A DNA stretch of 62,697 bases, from assembly GCA_934661375.1 (NCBI GenBank), contig CAKUJH010000019.1, forward strand, positions 1 through 62,697, written 5' to 3'. This DNA comes from an uncultured Victivallales bacterium (GTDB lineage Bacteria; Verrucomicrobiota; Lentisphaeria; Victivallales; UBA1829). This document shows positions 50,705-59,145 of this stretch, in pieces. The notes beneath the pieces are model-generated. The model worked only from the letters and a program-made list of their open reading frames with translations. It did not search any database and was not told the origin of the DNA. The position numbers were made by a program, and so were the translations under genes. The first letter of the stretch is position 1. Each line of letters begins with the position of its first letter.

Positions 50705-50744
50705 AAGTATAACAGACTGTAACGGAATAAAACAGGATATAACA
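50705..50744 (+). promoter_or_regulatory. Four 10-bp-phased repeats upstream of the GntR gene, candidate operator array
   Basis: The units TATAACA, TGTAACG, TAAAACA and TATAACA begin at 50708, 50718, 50728 and 50738, exactly one helical turn apart, each separated by three variable bases. The array ends one base before the ATG, and covers the expected -10/+1 region and the AGGA ribosome binding site. Repression at both the transcriptional and translational level by the GntR product is plausible. Confidence 0.6.
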
Positions 50745-50745
50745 C

Positions 50746-51855
50746 ATGGATACGGTTCTGAAAAAGGATGAAGCTCTGGATCTGCCGCGGCAGATCAGCA
50801 ATATTCTCCGGCAGCGGATCGAGTCGGGGGAATACCAGCCGGGCAAACGGCTGGGCGGCATCCGCCAGTTCGCCGCATCCTTTTCGGTCAGTCCGGTTAC
50901 TTTCATCCGCGCACTCGACATTCTGGAAGCGGAAAAACTGATCGACCGTGTCCCGTCCAAGGGAATCTTCGTGGCGGAACGGCTCCGAAACCGGAAGCGA
51001 CGCCTGAAAGCCTGTTTCGCATTCCCGGAAAAAAGTATGGACCTCCAGACGGCGAACTCGGAAAACTACAGCACCAATTCAGAGTTCTACCGGGGAATGA
51101 TGACCGGCGCGAAAAACGCCGGTGCAGACCTGCAGTTCTCTTATTTCGAAGACCATGTGCATTCAGCGAAACTGAAACATCAGCTTGCTCTGATCCGCCA
51201 GTTCGACTTTGTGATCTTTCCAAGCGTCCAGCTGGGAAAACTGCAGAAACTGGCAAGCGAAAAATGTATTGTTTTCCAGCGGGCAATGAGGATGCCGGAC
51301 CTGCCGGACAGGATAATTACCCTGGATTACAACCGGCAGGATGCGCGAGACCGTCTTTTCAGCATGTACCTGAACAGCGGCTGTAAAAGTGCCGCGGTCA
51401 TTGCCTCGGCGGAGCGGGAACGTGTTACGGAATTTCTGGAACGTGTGCGGTCCGTCGGCGGAAAAGTCCCGAATGGGGGAGCTTTCTATCTTGGGAAGCA
51501 TGACACATCTTCTGCAAAAGCGCAGATCCGTGAAATTCTGACGAAGCTCCGTCCGGAGTTCATTTTCTGTGATTATACGGACATGGTCAACACGGTTTAC
51601 GAGGTAACGCTGGAAGAACATCTGACCATCGGAAAAGATTTTCAGATGACGGGAATTTCGAGCGGTGTTCCGCTGATGAACCTTCTGCCCCGTTACACGT
51701 TTCTTCAAATACCCCACTTCGAATTCGGAAAAGAGGTCATGGAACGCAGCGCCGAAGCAATCCGCAACGGAACGGCGGTTGCTTTACCTGAATTCAAGGT
51801 TTCGCTGATTGAAGGTCAGTCCATAAAAAATATCAAGGAAAGGAATTCAGAATGA
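50746..51855 (+). CDS. GntR-family regulator with LacI-like sensor domain (module 3), 369 aa
   Basis: Residues 10-78 are a GntR winged helix: DLPRQISNILRQRIESGEYQ, PGKRLGGIRQFAASFSVSPV and ALDILEAEKLIDRVPSKGIF. The remainder resembles a periplasmic-binding-protein sugar sensor (EFYRGMMTGAKNAGADLQFS, FDFVIFPSV, ITLDYNRQDARDRLF, RPEFIFCDYTDMVNTVYEVT, QMTGISSGVPLMNLLPRYTF). This places it with the AraR-like GntR proteins that sense sugars, not with FadR or HutC types. It overlaps the downstream pseudopilin by four bases and so is co-translated with it. It likely controls itself and the 1183-aa secreted protein. Confidence 0.92.
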   Translation: MDTVLKKDEALDLPRQISNILRQRIESGEYQPGKRLGGIRQFAASFSVSPVTFIRALDILEAEKLIDRVPSKGIFVAERLRNRKRRLKACFAFPEKSMDLQTANSENYSTNSEFYRGMMTGAKNAGADLQFSYFEDHVHSAKLKHQLALIRQFDFVIFPSVQLGKLQKLASEKCIVFQRAMRMPDLPDRIITLDYNRQDARDRLFSMYLNSGCKSAAVIASAERERVTEFLERVRSVGGKVPNGGAFYLGKHDTSSAKAQIREILTKLRPEFIFCDYTDMVNTVYEVTLEEHLTIGKDFQMTGISSGVPLMNLLPRYTFLQIPHFEFGKEVMERSAEAIRNGTAVALPEFKVSLIEGQSIKNIKERNSE

Positions 51856-52634
51856 ACAGCACAACCACAAACCGGAAGGATCGGGCGCGGCATTTCACAC
51901 TCATAGAGCTGTTGATCGTAATAGCGATCATCGCGATTCTGGCGGGAATGCTTCTGCCGGCATTGAACTCTGCGAGGGAACGGACAAAGTGTGTTTCCTG
52001 CCTCAGCAATGTGAAGCAAATCTATATTTCAGCATCCGTCTACAGCGGCGATTATAATGTCGAACGTGTCGGATCGGGGCAGAAAGACGGTGTAAAGATC
52101 GCTCTGTTCCAATATTGGAACAGCACTTTGACGTACGGGAAATATATTCCGTACAATAAAAAAATAAAAGATGAAAACACCGGGGAACTGCCTGACACCC
52201 CCAGGGCATTGCTCTGTCCGGGATGGGACGGCAATCTCAGCGGCGGCGTCAGAAAACGCGGATGGGGATATACGAAATGCACGGATTACGGAATCAGCCA
52301 GTATCTGCAAAACTACCATACCCCCAGCGGCGGCGGTTATGCAAATGAGCATCTGCCCGACGAGAAACTGAATCATCCGGACAAAACAGTTTATTTCGGC
52401 GATCACTGGCTGGAGATCGGCTTCACCCGCGACTGGCCGAAAATCATAATCGACCGTCATAAAAAAGGTGTAAATTTTGTGTATCTGGACGGGCATGCCC
52501 GCACCCTTTCATTGAAGCAGATCCCGTATAATGTCGGCAATACGAACACGATCATGAATTACCGGTATGCGCACTACACATACTTCTGGCGGAACGGCTC
52601 TCTCGGCTATCAAATGGCATGGAATGACAATTAA
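51852..52634 (+). CDS. H-x9-DG type II pseudopilin-like protein (module 3), 260 aa
   Basis: It starts within the stop of the GntR gene (ATGA). A short basic prefix is followed by FTLIELLIVIAIIAILAGML and CLSNVKQIYISASVYSGDYN. Near the C-terminus DRHKKGVNFVYLDGH contains H-x9-DG. Between these, CPGWDGNLSGGVRKRGWGYT and YGISQYLQNY form the variable part. It lies directly before the large LamG protein, repeating the regulator-pseudopilin-enzyme order of the other two modules. Confidence 0.93.
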   Translation: MNSTTTNRKDRARHFTLIELLIVIAIIAILAGMLLPALNSARERTKCVSCLSNVKQIYISASVYSGDYNVERVGSGQKDGVKIALFQYWNSTLTYGKYIPYNKKIKDENTGELPDTPRALLCPGWDGNLSGGVRKRGWGYTKCTDYGISQYLQNYHTPSGGGYANEHLPDEKLNHPDKTVYFGDHWLEIGFTRDWPKIIIDRHKKGVNFVYLDGHARTLSLKQIPYNVGNTNTIMNYRYAHYTYFWRNGSLGYQMAWNDN

Positions 52635-52656
52635 GAATAATCCAAGGATGCAAAAA

Positions 52657-55600
52657 ATGAACAAATCTGCTCTGTTTTTTCCGCTCTGTTTTTGTGCTGC
52701 GCTCTCTGCGGCCGAACCGGTTTTCTACTGCAATTTTGACAAGACGGCGGTTCCGCAGATCGCGGCCGGCGACAAAACGCCGCATCCTGTCGTCGAGCCG
52801 GCATATGACCGGGGGATCCGCGGAGACGCGCTGGTGGTCGGACTGGATGCTCCGCACGGGAAACGCGGAATCCGCTATGCCCGTGAAAAAAATCTGAACT
52901 GGGACCGCGGCACAATTTCCTTCTGGGTCAAACCGCTCGACTGGAAAGGTTCGGACACCGGATTCTTCGCCATGTTCTTTTCAGCGGTGGAAGGGCGGAA
53001 TTTTTTTCAGATCTACAAATACATCACCGGCGAAAACCTGTATTTCCTGCGTGGAGAACTGGGATTCTGGCTGTTTGCGCAGTCGCGTCCGGGCGAATGG
53101 AAATGCGGGGAATGGCATCATGTCGCCTGCACCTGGGATTCTGTGCAAATGCAGATGTATGTCGACGGGCACCTGACGACGGAACGGCGTATTTTCTTTC
53201 CCCAGAAAGACCTGGCTTCGAAGCGGGATTTCCTGGTCGGGGAAGGTCCGGGCTCCACGGGATACAATTTGAAAACCGGACGCAAAAGCCTGATCGACGA
53301 GTTCAAGATCTACGATGTGGTCCTGACGCCTGAGGAAATCAGAAAAATATATCTGTCGGATGCTTCCGGCGTTCCGCCGCGAAACCTGATTTCAGTCCCG
53401 TTCAAAAAAGAATTCTCGTCCACCGGTTTCACGGACAGGAAAACCGATGAATATGCCGTTGAGCAGAATCTGTATACCGTCAGTTATGATGAAAAATATC
53501 TGAACATTGCATTGCGGAAATATCAGAAAGGCGACTGTGTGGAGCTCACTTCGCCCGCCGGAAAAAAGTTTTCATTCCCTTTCAGGAATGCGGCGCAGAA
53601 AATCGAACTTGCCGGAATCGGTCTGAAACCGCATGATGAAGGCTGGAAGATCAATATTGCAACAGGCAATTCCGACCTGCGCGGCGGAGCAAGGCTCATG
53701 CTCGATCCGGCAGCGCCGTCCATGAAGATTTCCGGACTGTACGATTTATCGGAAAACACCTCCGCCATATCAATTCCGGCAGCGCCGGACGTGGAAATGA
53801 TCCTGGATACGGATACCTCGCGCAATTACGGATTTCAGCGTATCCGCCGCAAACTTGCCGAAAAATATACACGGACAGGTGCGATTGCGGACTGGCAGCT
53901 GGTCTCGCTCTCGCTGAACCGGAACGGCAAGGACTTCTACCGCACCGATTTCACACTGCGGAAAAATCAGCCGCTCACGGTCGATTTTGTCTATACGAAA
54001 ATCAAAGAACGCAAGATGCTGGTCGCATTGCGCGGTTCCGGACGGGGAAAAATTCTTGCCGAGTTCATCCGGGATAAAAAACAGATGGCGGCTGAAACCG
54101 TGAATATCCCGGAAAACGCGCCGAATTTCTTCAATCTTCTGGTTCCTGTACGCGTGAAGCCCGGAGAATATGACGTCTGTCTTTATTATGTCGGCGCGGA
54201 CGGGAATAAGAAGCAGCTCCATAAATTCGGCTACCGCGTACCCGCGGCAGACGATCCTCTGGTGAAACCGTATATTGACCCGCAAAAAGACGAAGTGCCT
54301 CCGGGCGGCTGGATCCCGGTCGAAGCGGATTCAAAACAGGTCAAAATCTGGGGACGCACCATCCGGCTGGACGAAGGCGTGATCTTCCGTTCAATCAATT
54401 CGCAGGGGAAAGAACTGCTGGCGGAACCGGATGTCCTTGTCATGAACGGCAAACGGCTCGTCCCGGAAAAAACCGAAATGAAATTGCTGTCGAAGAATAA
54501 ACTGGAAGCCGCATACACCAAAAAAATCGAATATGAGAACTTCGACGTAACCGGCAATTTCACCGTGTATTTTGACGGCTATGTGAAAATCAAAATGACT
54601 CTTGTCCCGAAAGCCCCGCTGAAAGTCCAGTCCCTTGCGCTGGAATTGCCGCTCCGCAATGAGTGCGTCAGAATGGTCCGCGACAATGATACTTTCAGCA
54701 AAGTCACGGGCCGGGCGGGAAATGATTTCGGCGTTTCGCTGCTGAAGATTCCGACTCTCTGGGTCGGCGACCAGAATGCGGGAATCAGCTTTTCCGCGGA
54801 GAACCTGGTGAACTGGCACTTCCGCAGCAAGAACCGCCACGCGGAAATGCACCGGGATGCAAAAGCGGCAAGACTGTCTTTCAATTTGATCGGCTCTCCG
54901 CTGACTCTCAAAGCGGTCCCCAGGGAATATAATTTCGGCTTTGTCATCACCCCCGTCAAACCCTTGAACAGATATGTTCTGCGGATGCGCGAAAAAAAAG
55001 AAATGCAGCAGACCTTTCCGGCATGGAAATTTTTCAACCGCATGACCACAGATCCGGATGGGCTTCAGGAAAATTTCGCGAAACTGTATGAATCAAGCCG
55101 CCAGTCGTTCCGTCATGTTTTCTGGTACAGCGCATTCAATTTCACATCTCCGTTTGCCCCGGAAAATATCTGGTATGAAGAAAACTGGCGACAGATCAAG
55201 CACAACCGCACCTGCGGGATCTATACCGGCATATGGCCGGGCGCATACTGCGAAGGATGCGTCAACGGCGATTCCTACCGGAATTTCCGTTTGAACAACT
55301 GGGCGGGATTCATCCGGAAAGACAATCCGCTGCTGATTCCGGAAATGCGAAATTTCTATTTCGATGCGCCATGGGAAGAAAGCTGTTACAATACCAGTCA
55401 CGGATGCGGGCCGTGGACCGATTCGACAGGCATGAAACATTCGCATATCCTGGTCGATCACCTGCGCGACATGTCGCTGAACGTGTACCGCATGATCAAG
55501 CGCCTTGATAAAAATGCGCTGGTCAGTTATCATGCGGAATGGGGCAAACCGCTTCCCTGCTTCAGTTTCACCGACAGCATGATGGGCGGCGAAGGCCAGG

Positions 55601-56208
55601 AACATGATGTCGCGGCGAACAACGGTTACTTCAATATCCTTACCCCGTGGTCCGTGGCCGCAACATTCTCCCCGTACATTTACAGTGCAAAAATGATCCT
55701 GATCCCGCAAGTGGTGCGGGGCTTGCAGCTGAATGCGCCGTCCAAATACCGCTCGTATTCCATCCGGAATCCCATGTGGCGGAAAGCTCACCTGCATTAC
55801 ATGGGACTGTGTATTGTAAATGATGTCGACATGGAGGAACGGAACGAACTCAGTTATATCATGTGGAAGGCGCAGGATGAACTCGGATGGGACGAGAAGA
55901 CCGGGTTCTTTCCGTTCTATGCGGAAAATCCGGCAGTCCGCACTGCTCCCGTTTCCGACCGGATCGTTGCTTCCGCCTATACGAATAACGGCAAAATCAT
56001 GATTGCGGTCTTGAATGACACGGACCGGGAAGAAACGGTGTCCCTGGATCTGGATTTCGACCGGCTGAAAGTGAAGCCGGATCTGCGCGGATATGACGTC
56101 TGGGAGCCGGCGGAACGCTATGTCCTGGCTGAAAAAATGACGGTAAAACTGCCGGCGCGCGGTTTCCGGCTGCTTCTTTTCAGCCGAACTGCGGAATCCC
56201 TGAAATAA
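52657..56208 (+). CDS. Secreted LamG-domain protein with C-terminal glycoside-hydrolase-like region (module 3), 1183 aa
   Basis: The ATG at 52657 follows AAGGA at a good distance; MNKSALFFPLCFCAALSAAE is a signal peptide. Residues about 25-230 are a LamG/concanavalin sandwich (RGTISFWVKPLDWKGSDTGF, EWHHVACTWDSVQMQMYVDG, SLIDEFKIYDVVLTPEEI). Residues about 260-780 are beta-rich. From about 800 a barrel-like region appears with HVFWYSAFNFTSPF, TCGIYTGIWPGAYCEGC, LIPEMRNFYFDAPWEESCYN, ALVSYHAEWGKP and FTDSMMGGEGQEHD. The end (IAVLNDTDREETVSL) is a C-terminal sandwich of the kind common in GH clans. The overall plan recalls GH123/DUF6067-like proteins, but I cannot confirm the family or the catalytic acids. 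Confidence 0.8.
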   Translation: MNKSALFFPLCFCAALSAAEPVFYCNFDKTAVPQIAAGDKTPHPVVEPAYDRGIRGDALVVGLDAPHGKRGIRYAREKNLNWDRGTISFWVKPLDWKGSDTGFFAMFFSAVEGRNFFQIYKYITGENLYFLRGELGFWLFAQSRPGEWKCGEWHHVACTWDSVQMQMYVDGHLTTERRIFFPQKDLASKRDFLVGEGPGSTGYNLKTGRKSLIDEFKIYDVVLTPEEIRKIYLSDASGVPPRNLISVPFKKEFSSTGFTDRKTDEYAVEQNLYTVSYDEKYLNIALRKYQKGDCVELTSPAGKKFSFPFRNAAQKIELAGIGLKPHDEGWKINIATGNSDLRGGARLMLDPAAPSMKISGLYDLSENTSAISIPAAPDVEMILDTDTSRNYGFQRIRRKLAEKYTRTGAIADWQLVSLSLNRNGKDFYRTDFTLRKNQPLTVDFVYTKIKERKMLVALRGSGRGKILAEFIRDKKQMAAETVNIPENAPNFFNLLVPVRVKPGEYDVCLYYVGADGNKKQLHKFGYRVPAADDPLVKPYIDPQKDEVPPGGWIPVEADSKQVKIWGRTIRLDEGVIFRSINSQGKELLAEPDVLVMNGKRLVPEKTEMKLLSKNKLEAAYTKKIEYENFDVTGNFTVYFDGYVKIKMTLVPKAPLKVQSLALELPLRNECVRMVRDNDTFSKVTGRAGNDFGVSLLKIPTLWVGDQNAGISFSAENLVNWHFRSKNRHAEMHRDAKAARLSFNLIGSPLTLKAVPREYNFGFVITPVKPLNRYVLRMREKKEMQQTFPAWKFFNRMTTDPDGLQENFAKLYESSRQSFRHVFWYSAFNFTSPFAPENIWYEENWRQIKHNRTCGIYTGIWPGAYCEGCVNGDSYRNFRLNNWAGFIRKDNPLLIPEMRNFYFDAPWEESCYNTSHGCGPWTDSTGMKHSHILVDHLRDMSLNVYRMIKRLDKNALVSYHAEWGKPLPCFSFTDSMMGGEGQEHDVAANNGYFNILTPWSVAATFSPYIYSAKMILIPQVVRGLQLNAPSKYRSYSIRNPMWRKAHLHYMGLCIVNDVDMEERNELSYIMWKAQDELGWDEKTGFFPFYAENPAVRTAPVSDRIVASAYTNNGKIMIAVLNDTDREETVSLDLDFDRLKVKPDLRGYDVWEPAERYVLAEKMTVKLPARGFRLLLFSRTAESLK

Positions 56209-56281
56209 AACTCCGCCGGCGCCCCGGACTGCTGCGCGGTCTTGAATCACTGTCGCGGACGAGGAGTTTCGCGCCGGTGGT

Positions 56282-57439
56282 TCAGTCGCGGGAAAACAGT
56301 TTCAATGCCGTCAGGCAGAAATAACGGATGCCGACAGCCAGCAGACGGTCATCAAAATCATAACGGCTGGAATGCAGCGGATGCCAGTCGCCTGCCCCGA
56401 TATGACAGAAGACGCCGCGGAATTTCCGCAGATACCAGGAAAAATCTTCACTGCTCATGGTATGTTCCGGCAATTCCGCAAAGGCGTTTTCCCCCAGATT
56501 TTCTGTAACCAGATGCCGAATCCGTTCATAATCCTCCGGACGGTTGATCACCGGGGCATATGGTGTTGGACAGGCAAAATCACAGATTATGCCGCGCCGT
56601 TCCGCGATTTTTTCCACTTCGGACTGGAAATCATTCAGCAGACGGCTGCCCGCTTCCGGATTCGTGAAACGGATGGTTCCTTCCAGCGTCATCGTGTCGG
56701 GAATGACAATATTGTTCGCTCCGGCGCAGCAATGACAGAAAGTCAGGACGCAGCCATCGCGGTTGAGCGGCGCACAGGCGGAAATAATTTCCGCGGCACA
56801 GTCAATCGGATTGTTCGCCAGTTTCGGCAGACTGCCGTGTCCGCCCTTGCCGTGCAGGACGATCCGGAAAAAACCTGCCGCTGCCATCAGAATGCCCGGT
56901 CTGGTGCAGATGCGCCCGTACGGTTCGTTCGGCCAGTTATGCAGACCCGTAATGAAATCCGGTTCGGGATTCTGCAAAGCGCCCGCTTCCATGAGAGCCT
57001 TCGCCAGACATGCCATCTCTTCGCCGGGCTGGAACAGGAAACGCACAGACACGGGAACCTGCTCCCGGATGCCGGCAAGGATTTTCGCTGCACCGTACAG
57101 CATGGCGCAATGTCCGTCATGTCCGCAGGCGTGCATCATGCCGGGGTGCTGCGAACGGTACGGCAATTCCGCGGAGAGTTCTTCCAGCGGCAGGGCATCC
57201 ATATCGGCACGCAAGGTGAGATTGCCTTTTTTTTCGGGATTGAGCAAAGCCGTAACATCGGTTTTCAGATACGGTTTGCGGATTTCCAGATTCAGGGTTT
57301 CCAGTTTCTGACGGATCAGCGCAGACGTCTGGAACTCCTGTCCGGCAATTTCGGGAATGCGGTGCAGGGCATGACGGAATTCCGTCACTTCCGGCAGCAC
57401 CGCCGCAATATATTCATTCAATTCATCCAGAGAAATCAT
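56282..57439 (-). CDS. M20-family amidohydrolase (N-acyl amino acid/amino sugar deacylase type), 385 aa
   Basis: M20D metal-binding residues are visible: LRADMDALPLEE, MMHACGHDGHCAML (H-x-C-GHDxH), LFQPGEEM (catalytic Glu-Glu) and, near the end, MSSEDFSWYL. The satellite-domain loop IVLHGKGGHGSLPKLANNPI fits. Such enzymes hydrolyse N-acyl bonds, for example in hippurate, N-acetyl-diaminopimelate or N-acetyl-amino acids. Its ATG overlaps the tetR stop by four bases, so it is translated with the repressor. It is the last gene of the TetR-controlled operon with a DapA-like aldolase and an epimerase; the shared substrate is probably an N-acylated compound. Confidence 0.9.
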   Translation of the reverse strand: MISLDELNEYIAAVLPEVTEFRHALHRIPEIAGQEFQTSALIRQKLETLNLEIRKPYLKTDVTALLNPEKKGNLTLRADMDALPLEELSAELPYRSQHPGMMHACGHDGHCAMLYGAAKILAGIREQVPVSVRFLFQPGEEMACLAKALMEAGALQNPEPDFITGLHNWPNEPYGRICTRPGILMAAAGFFRIVLHGKGGHGSLPKLANNPIDCAAEIISACAPLNRDGCVLTFCHCCAGANNIVIPDTMTLEGTIRFTNPEAGSRLLNDFQSEVEKIAERRGIICDFACPTPYAPVINRPEDYERIRHLVTENLGENAFAELPEHTMSSEDFSWYLRKFRGVFCHIGAGDWHPLHSSRYDFDDRLLAVGIRYFCLTALKLFSRD

Positions 57440-58041
57440 TTGTCTTTTTCCGGAGCAAACAGACGGTTCAGTTCATCCGCCAGCTGCTGTTCAAAATGAC
57501 GGTCGGCGGGAGAGGTGCCGAGCGTGTGGGAAATGGTCAATTCATTGGAATAACGGAAACAGGTTACAGCAAACAGCGTATAAAGCCAGAGTTCGAAGCG
57601 CACCGGACGCATCTGACCGTTCTGCACGGCCTGTTCAAAAATGATCCGGAGCTGTTCATTCTCCTTTCTGCGCGCCTGATTCAGGGCATCCGTGCAGTGC
57701 GGTCCTTCGAGGTTCGCCCATGCCAGCAGCCGCCAGAGCTGCGGATGAGCCGCATGAACTTTCAGGAAACCGCGCACCAGAATGGCTGTCAGGTCGCGGG
57801 GATTTTTTTCCGCTTCCGCCACGGTATCACGGGAGAACAGTTCGGCGCGTTCGAAGACATCCAGCAGGACCGCTTCGAACAGACCGTTCTTGGAGCCGAA
57901 ATAAGCGTAGATGCGCTGTTTGTTGACTTCCGCCAGTGCGGCGATCTCATCAACCGTGGCACCGTTCAGACCTTTTTCAGAAAAAAGACCCGATGCGGCG
58001 CTCAATATCCGCGTCCGTGTTTTCTCCGCCCGTTTCTGCAT
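57436..58041 (-). CDS. TetR-family transcriptional regulator, 201 aa
   Basis: The start MQKRAEKTRTRILSAASGLF at 58041 is the standard TetR N-terminus; the 27-residue upstream extension lies across a promoter and is rejected. The helix-turn-helix is FSEKGLNGATVDEIAALAEV NKQRIYAYF, followed by GSKNGLFEAVLLDVF. The ligand domain is helical (ILVRGFLKVHAAHPQLWRLL, LWLYTLFAVTCFRY). It lies inside the operon it probably controls, with an 18-bp palindrome at the operon promoter (60209-60226) as the likely site. It also has its own promoter at 58073-58101. The ligand is unknown. Confidence 0.93.
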   Translation of the reverse strand: MQKRAEKTRTRILSAASGLFSEKGLNGATVDEIAALAEVNKQRIYAYFGSKNGLFEAVLLDVFERAELFSRDTVAEAEKNPRDLTAILVRGFLKVHAAHPQLWRLLAWANLEGPHCTDALNQARRKENEQLRIIFEQAVQNGQMRPVRFELWLYTLFAVTCFRYSNELTISHTLGTSPADRHFEQQLADELNRLFAPEKDK

Positions 58042-58072
58042 GACTGCTCCCCTGCTGGTTTTCCGTTTCCGT

Positions 58073-58101
58073 ACTATATCAGTCCGCCAGCCATTTTTCA
58101 A
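58073..58101 (-). promoter_or_regulatory. Internal promoter of tetR
   Basis: The -35 TTGAAA (58096-58101), a 17-bp spacer and -10 TATAGT (58073-58078), overlapping the 3' end of the DapA-like gene. It would keep repressor levels up when the main promoter is shut. Confidence 0.5.
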
Positions 58102-59143
58102 GGTTGGCTGCCACAAAATCATCGTCGTTCAGCGCAGGATATGCTTCGTGAACACGGGTGATTTCGTCGCTCTGTCCAGGCGACAGCACTTCGTTCGGGT
58201 CGAGACACCATACGCCGGGAAGGATTCCCTGCCGGCGCAGAACTTCATGCAAACCGGGGATGCAGCCGGCAAAACTGTGCGCCGCATCGAAGAACGCCGC
58301 ATTGCTGTCGGTGATCTGAACGGCACGGGTCAGCAGTTCCGCCGGAATCGCCGCGCCGCTGTCAGTCAGCCGATGCACTTCGTTCAGCAGTTCGACCGCT
58401 TTCCGGGTCCAGACTGACCAATGGCCGAGCAGACCGCCGCGGATGCGCATACGGCGTCCGCCGATGTTGTATTCGGTCAGCAGGTCGATCAGCAGATTGT
58501 CATCGTTGCCGGTATAAAGAGTGATATCCTCGCGTCCGGATTCCGCCAGTGCGCGCACCACGTCGAAAGTGCAGTACCGGTTGAACGGTGCCATCTTGAT
58601 TGCCAGCACATTTTCAATTTCAACAAATTCGCGCCAGAACTCAAACGGCAGAATGCGTCCGCCAACACTGGGCTGGAGATAGAAGCCGATCAGAGGCATG
58701 ATTTCCGCCACTTTCCGGCAATGTTCCAGCATCGTTTCCACACTGTCGTTCTTGAATGCAGCCAGTGAAAGCAGCGCGGCGTCATATCCGATTTCCGCTT
58801 CAAACTCCGCTTCCCGGACTGCCTGTTCCGTGCGTCCGCAGACCCCGCCGACTTTCAGGATTCGGCGTCCCTGGCGTTCGCACCATTCATCAATGAACCG
58901 GGAGGTTTCACGCAGAACCGGTTCAAACAGTCCGATCTTCGGATCACGGATGGCGAACTGTGTGGAATGCACCCCGACTGCAATGCCGCCTGCCCCGGCG
59001 TCGATGAAATAACGCGACAGCGCACGCTGATGTTTCGGGGAAAAATGGCGGTCGGCATCCAATGCCAGAACCTGCGCGGGAATGACGGTTCCGCGGCGGA
59101 CTTCCGCCAGCACCTGCGGATGAATATCGGAAATGGTCTTCAT
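58079..59143 (-). CDS. DapA/NanA-type class I aldolase family protein, 354 aa
   Basis: The start MKTISDIHPQVLAEVRRGTV at 59143 follows GGGAGA. The (beta/alpha)8 lyase fold shows GAGGIAVGVHSTQF (the family G-V-x-x-T loop), ILKVGGVCGRT, GYDAALLSL and the YLQPSVGG strand. The Schiff-base lysine is in VLAIKMAPFNRYC, the equivalent of the IKE block of DapA. The family cleaves or forms 2-oxo acids with pyruvate (dihydrodipicolinate synthase, sialic-acid lyase, KDG aldolase). At 354 aa it is longer than the typical 300. It lies 2 bp after the epimerase gene. A catabolic retro-aldol role fits the operon. Confidence 0.88.
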   Translation of the reverse strand: MKTISDIHPQVLAEVRRGTVIPAQVLALDADRHFSPKHQRALSRYFIDAGAGGIAVGVHSTQFAIRDPKIGLFEPVLRETSRFIDEWCERQGRRILKVGGVCGRTEQAVREAEFEAEIGYDAALLSLAAFKNDSVETMLEHCRKVAEIMPLIGFYLQPSVGGRILPFEFWREFVEIENVLAIKMAPFNRYCTFDVVRALAESGREDITLYTGNDDNLLIDLLTEYNIGGRRMRIRGGLLGHWSVWTRKAVELLNEVHRLTDSGAAIPAELLTRAVQITDSNAAFFDAAHSFAGCIPGLHEVLRRQGILPGVWCLDPNEVLSPGQSDEITRVHEAYPALNDDDFVAANLEKWLAD

Positions 59144-59145
59144 GT

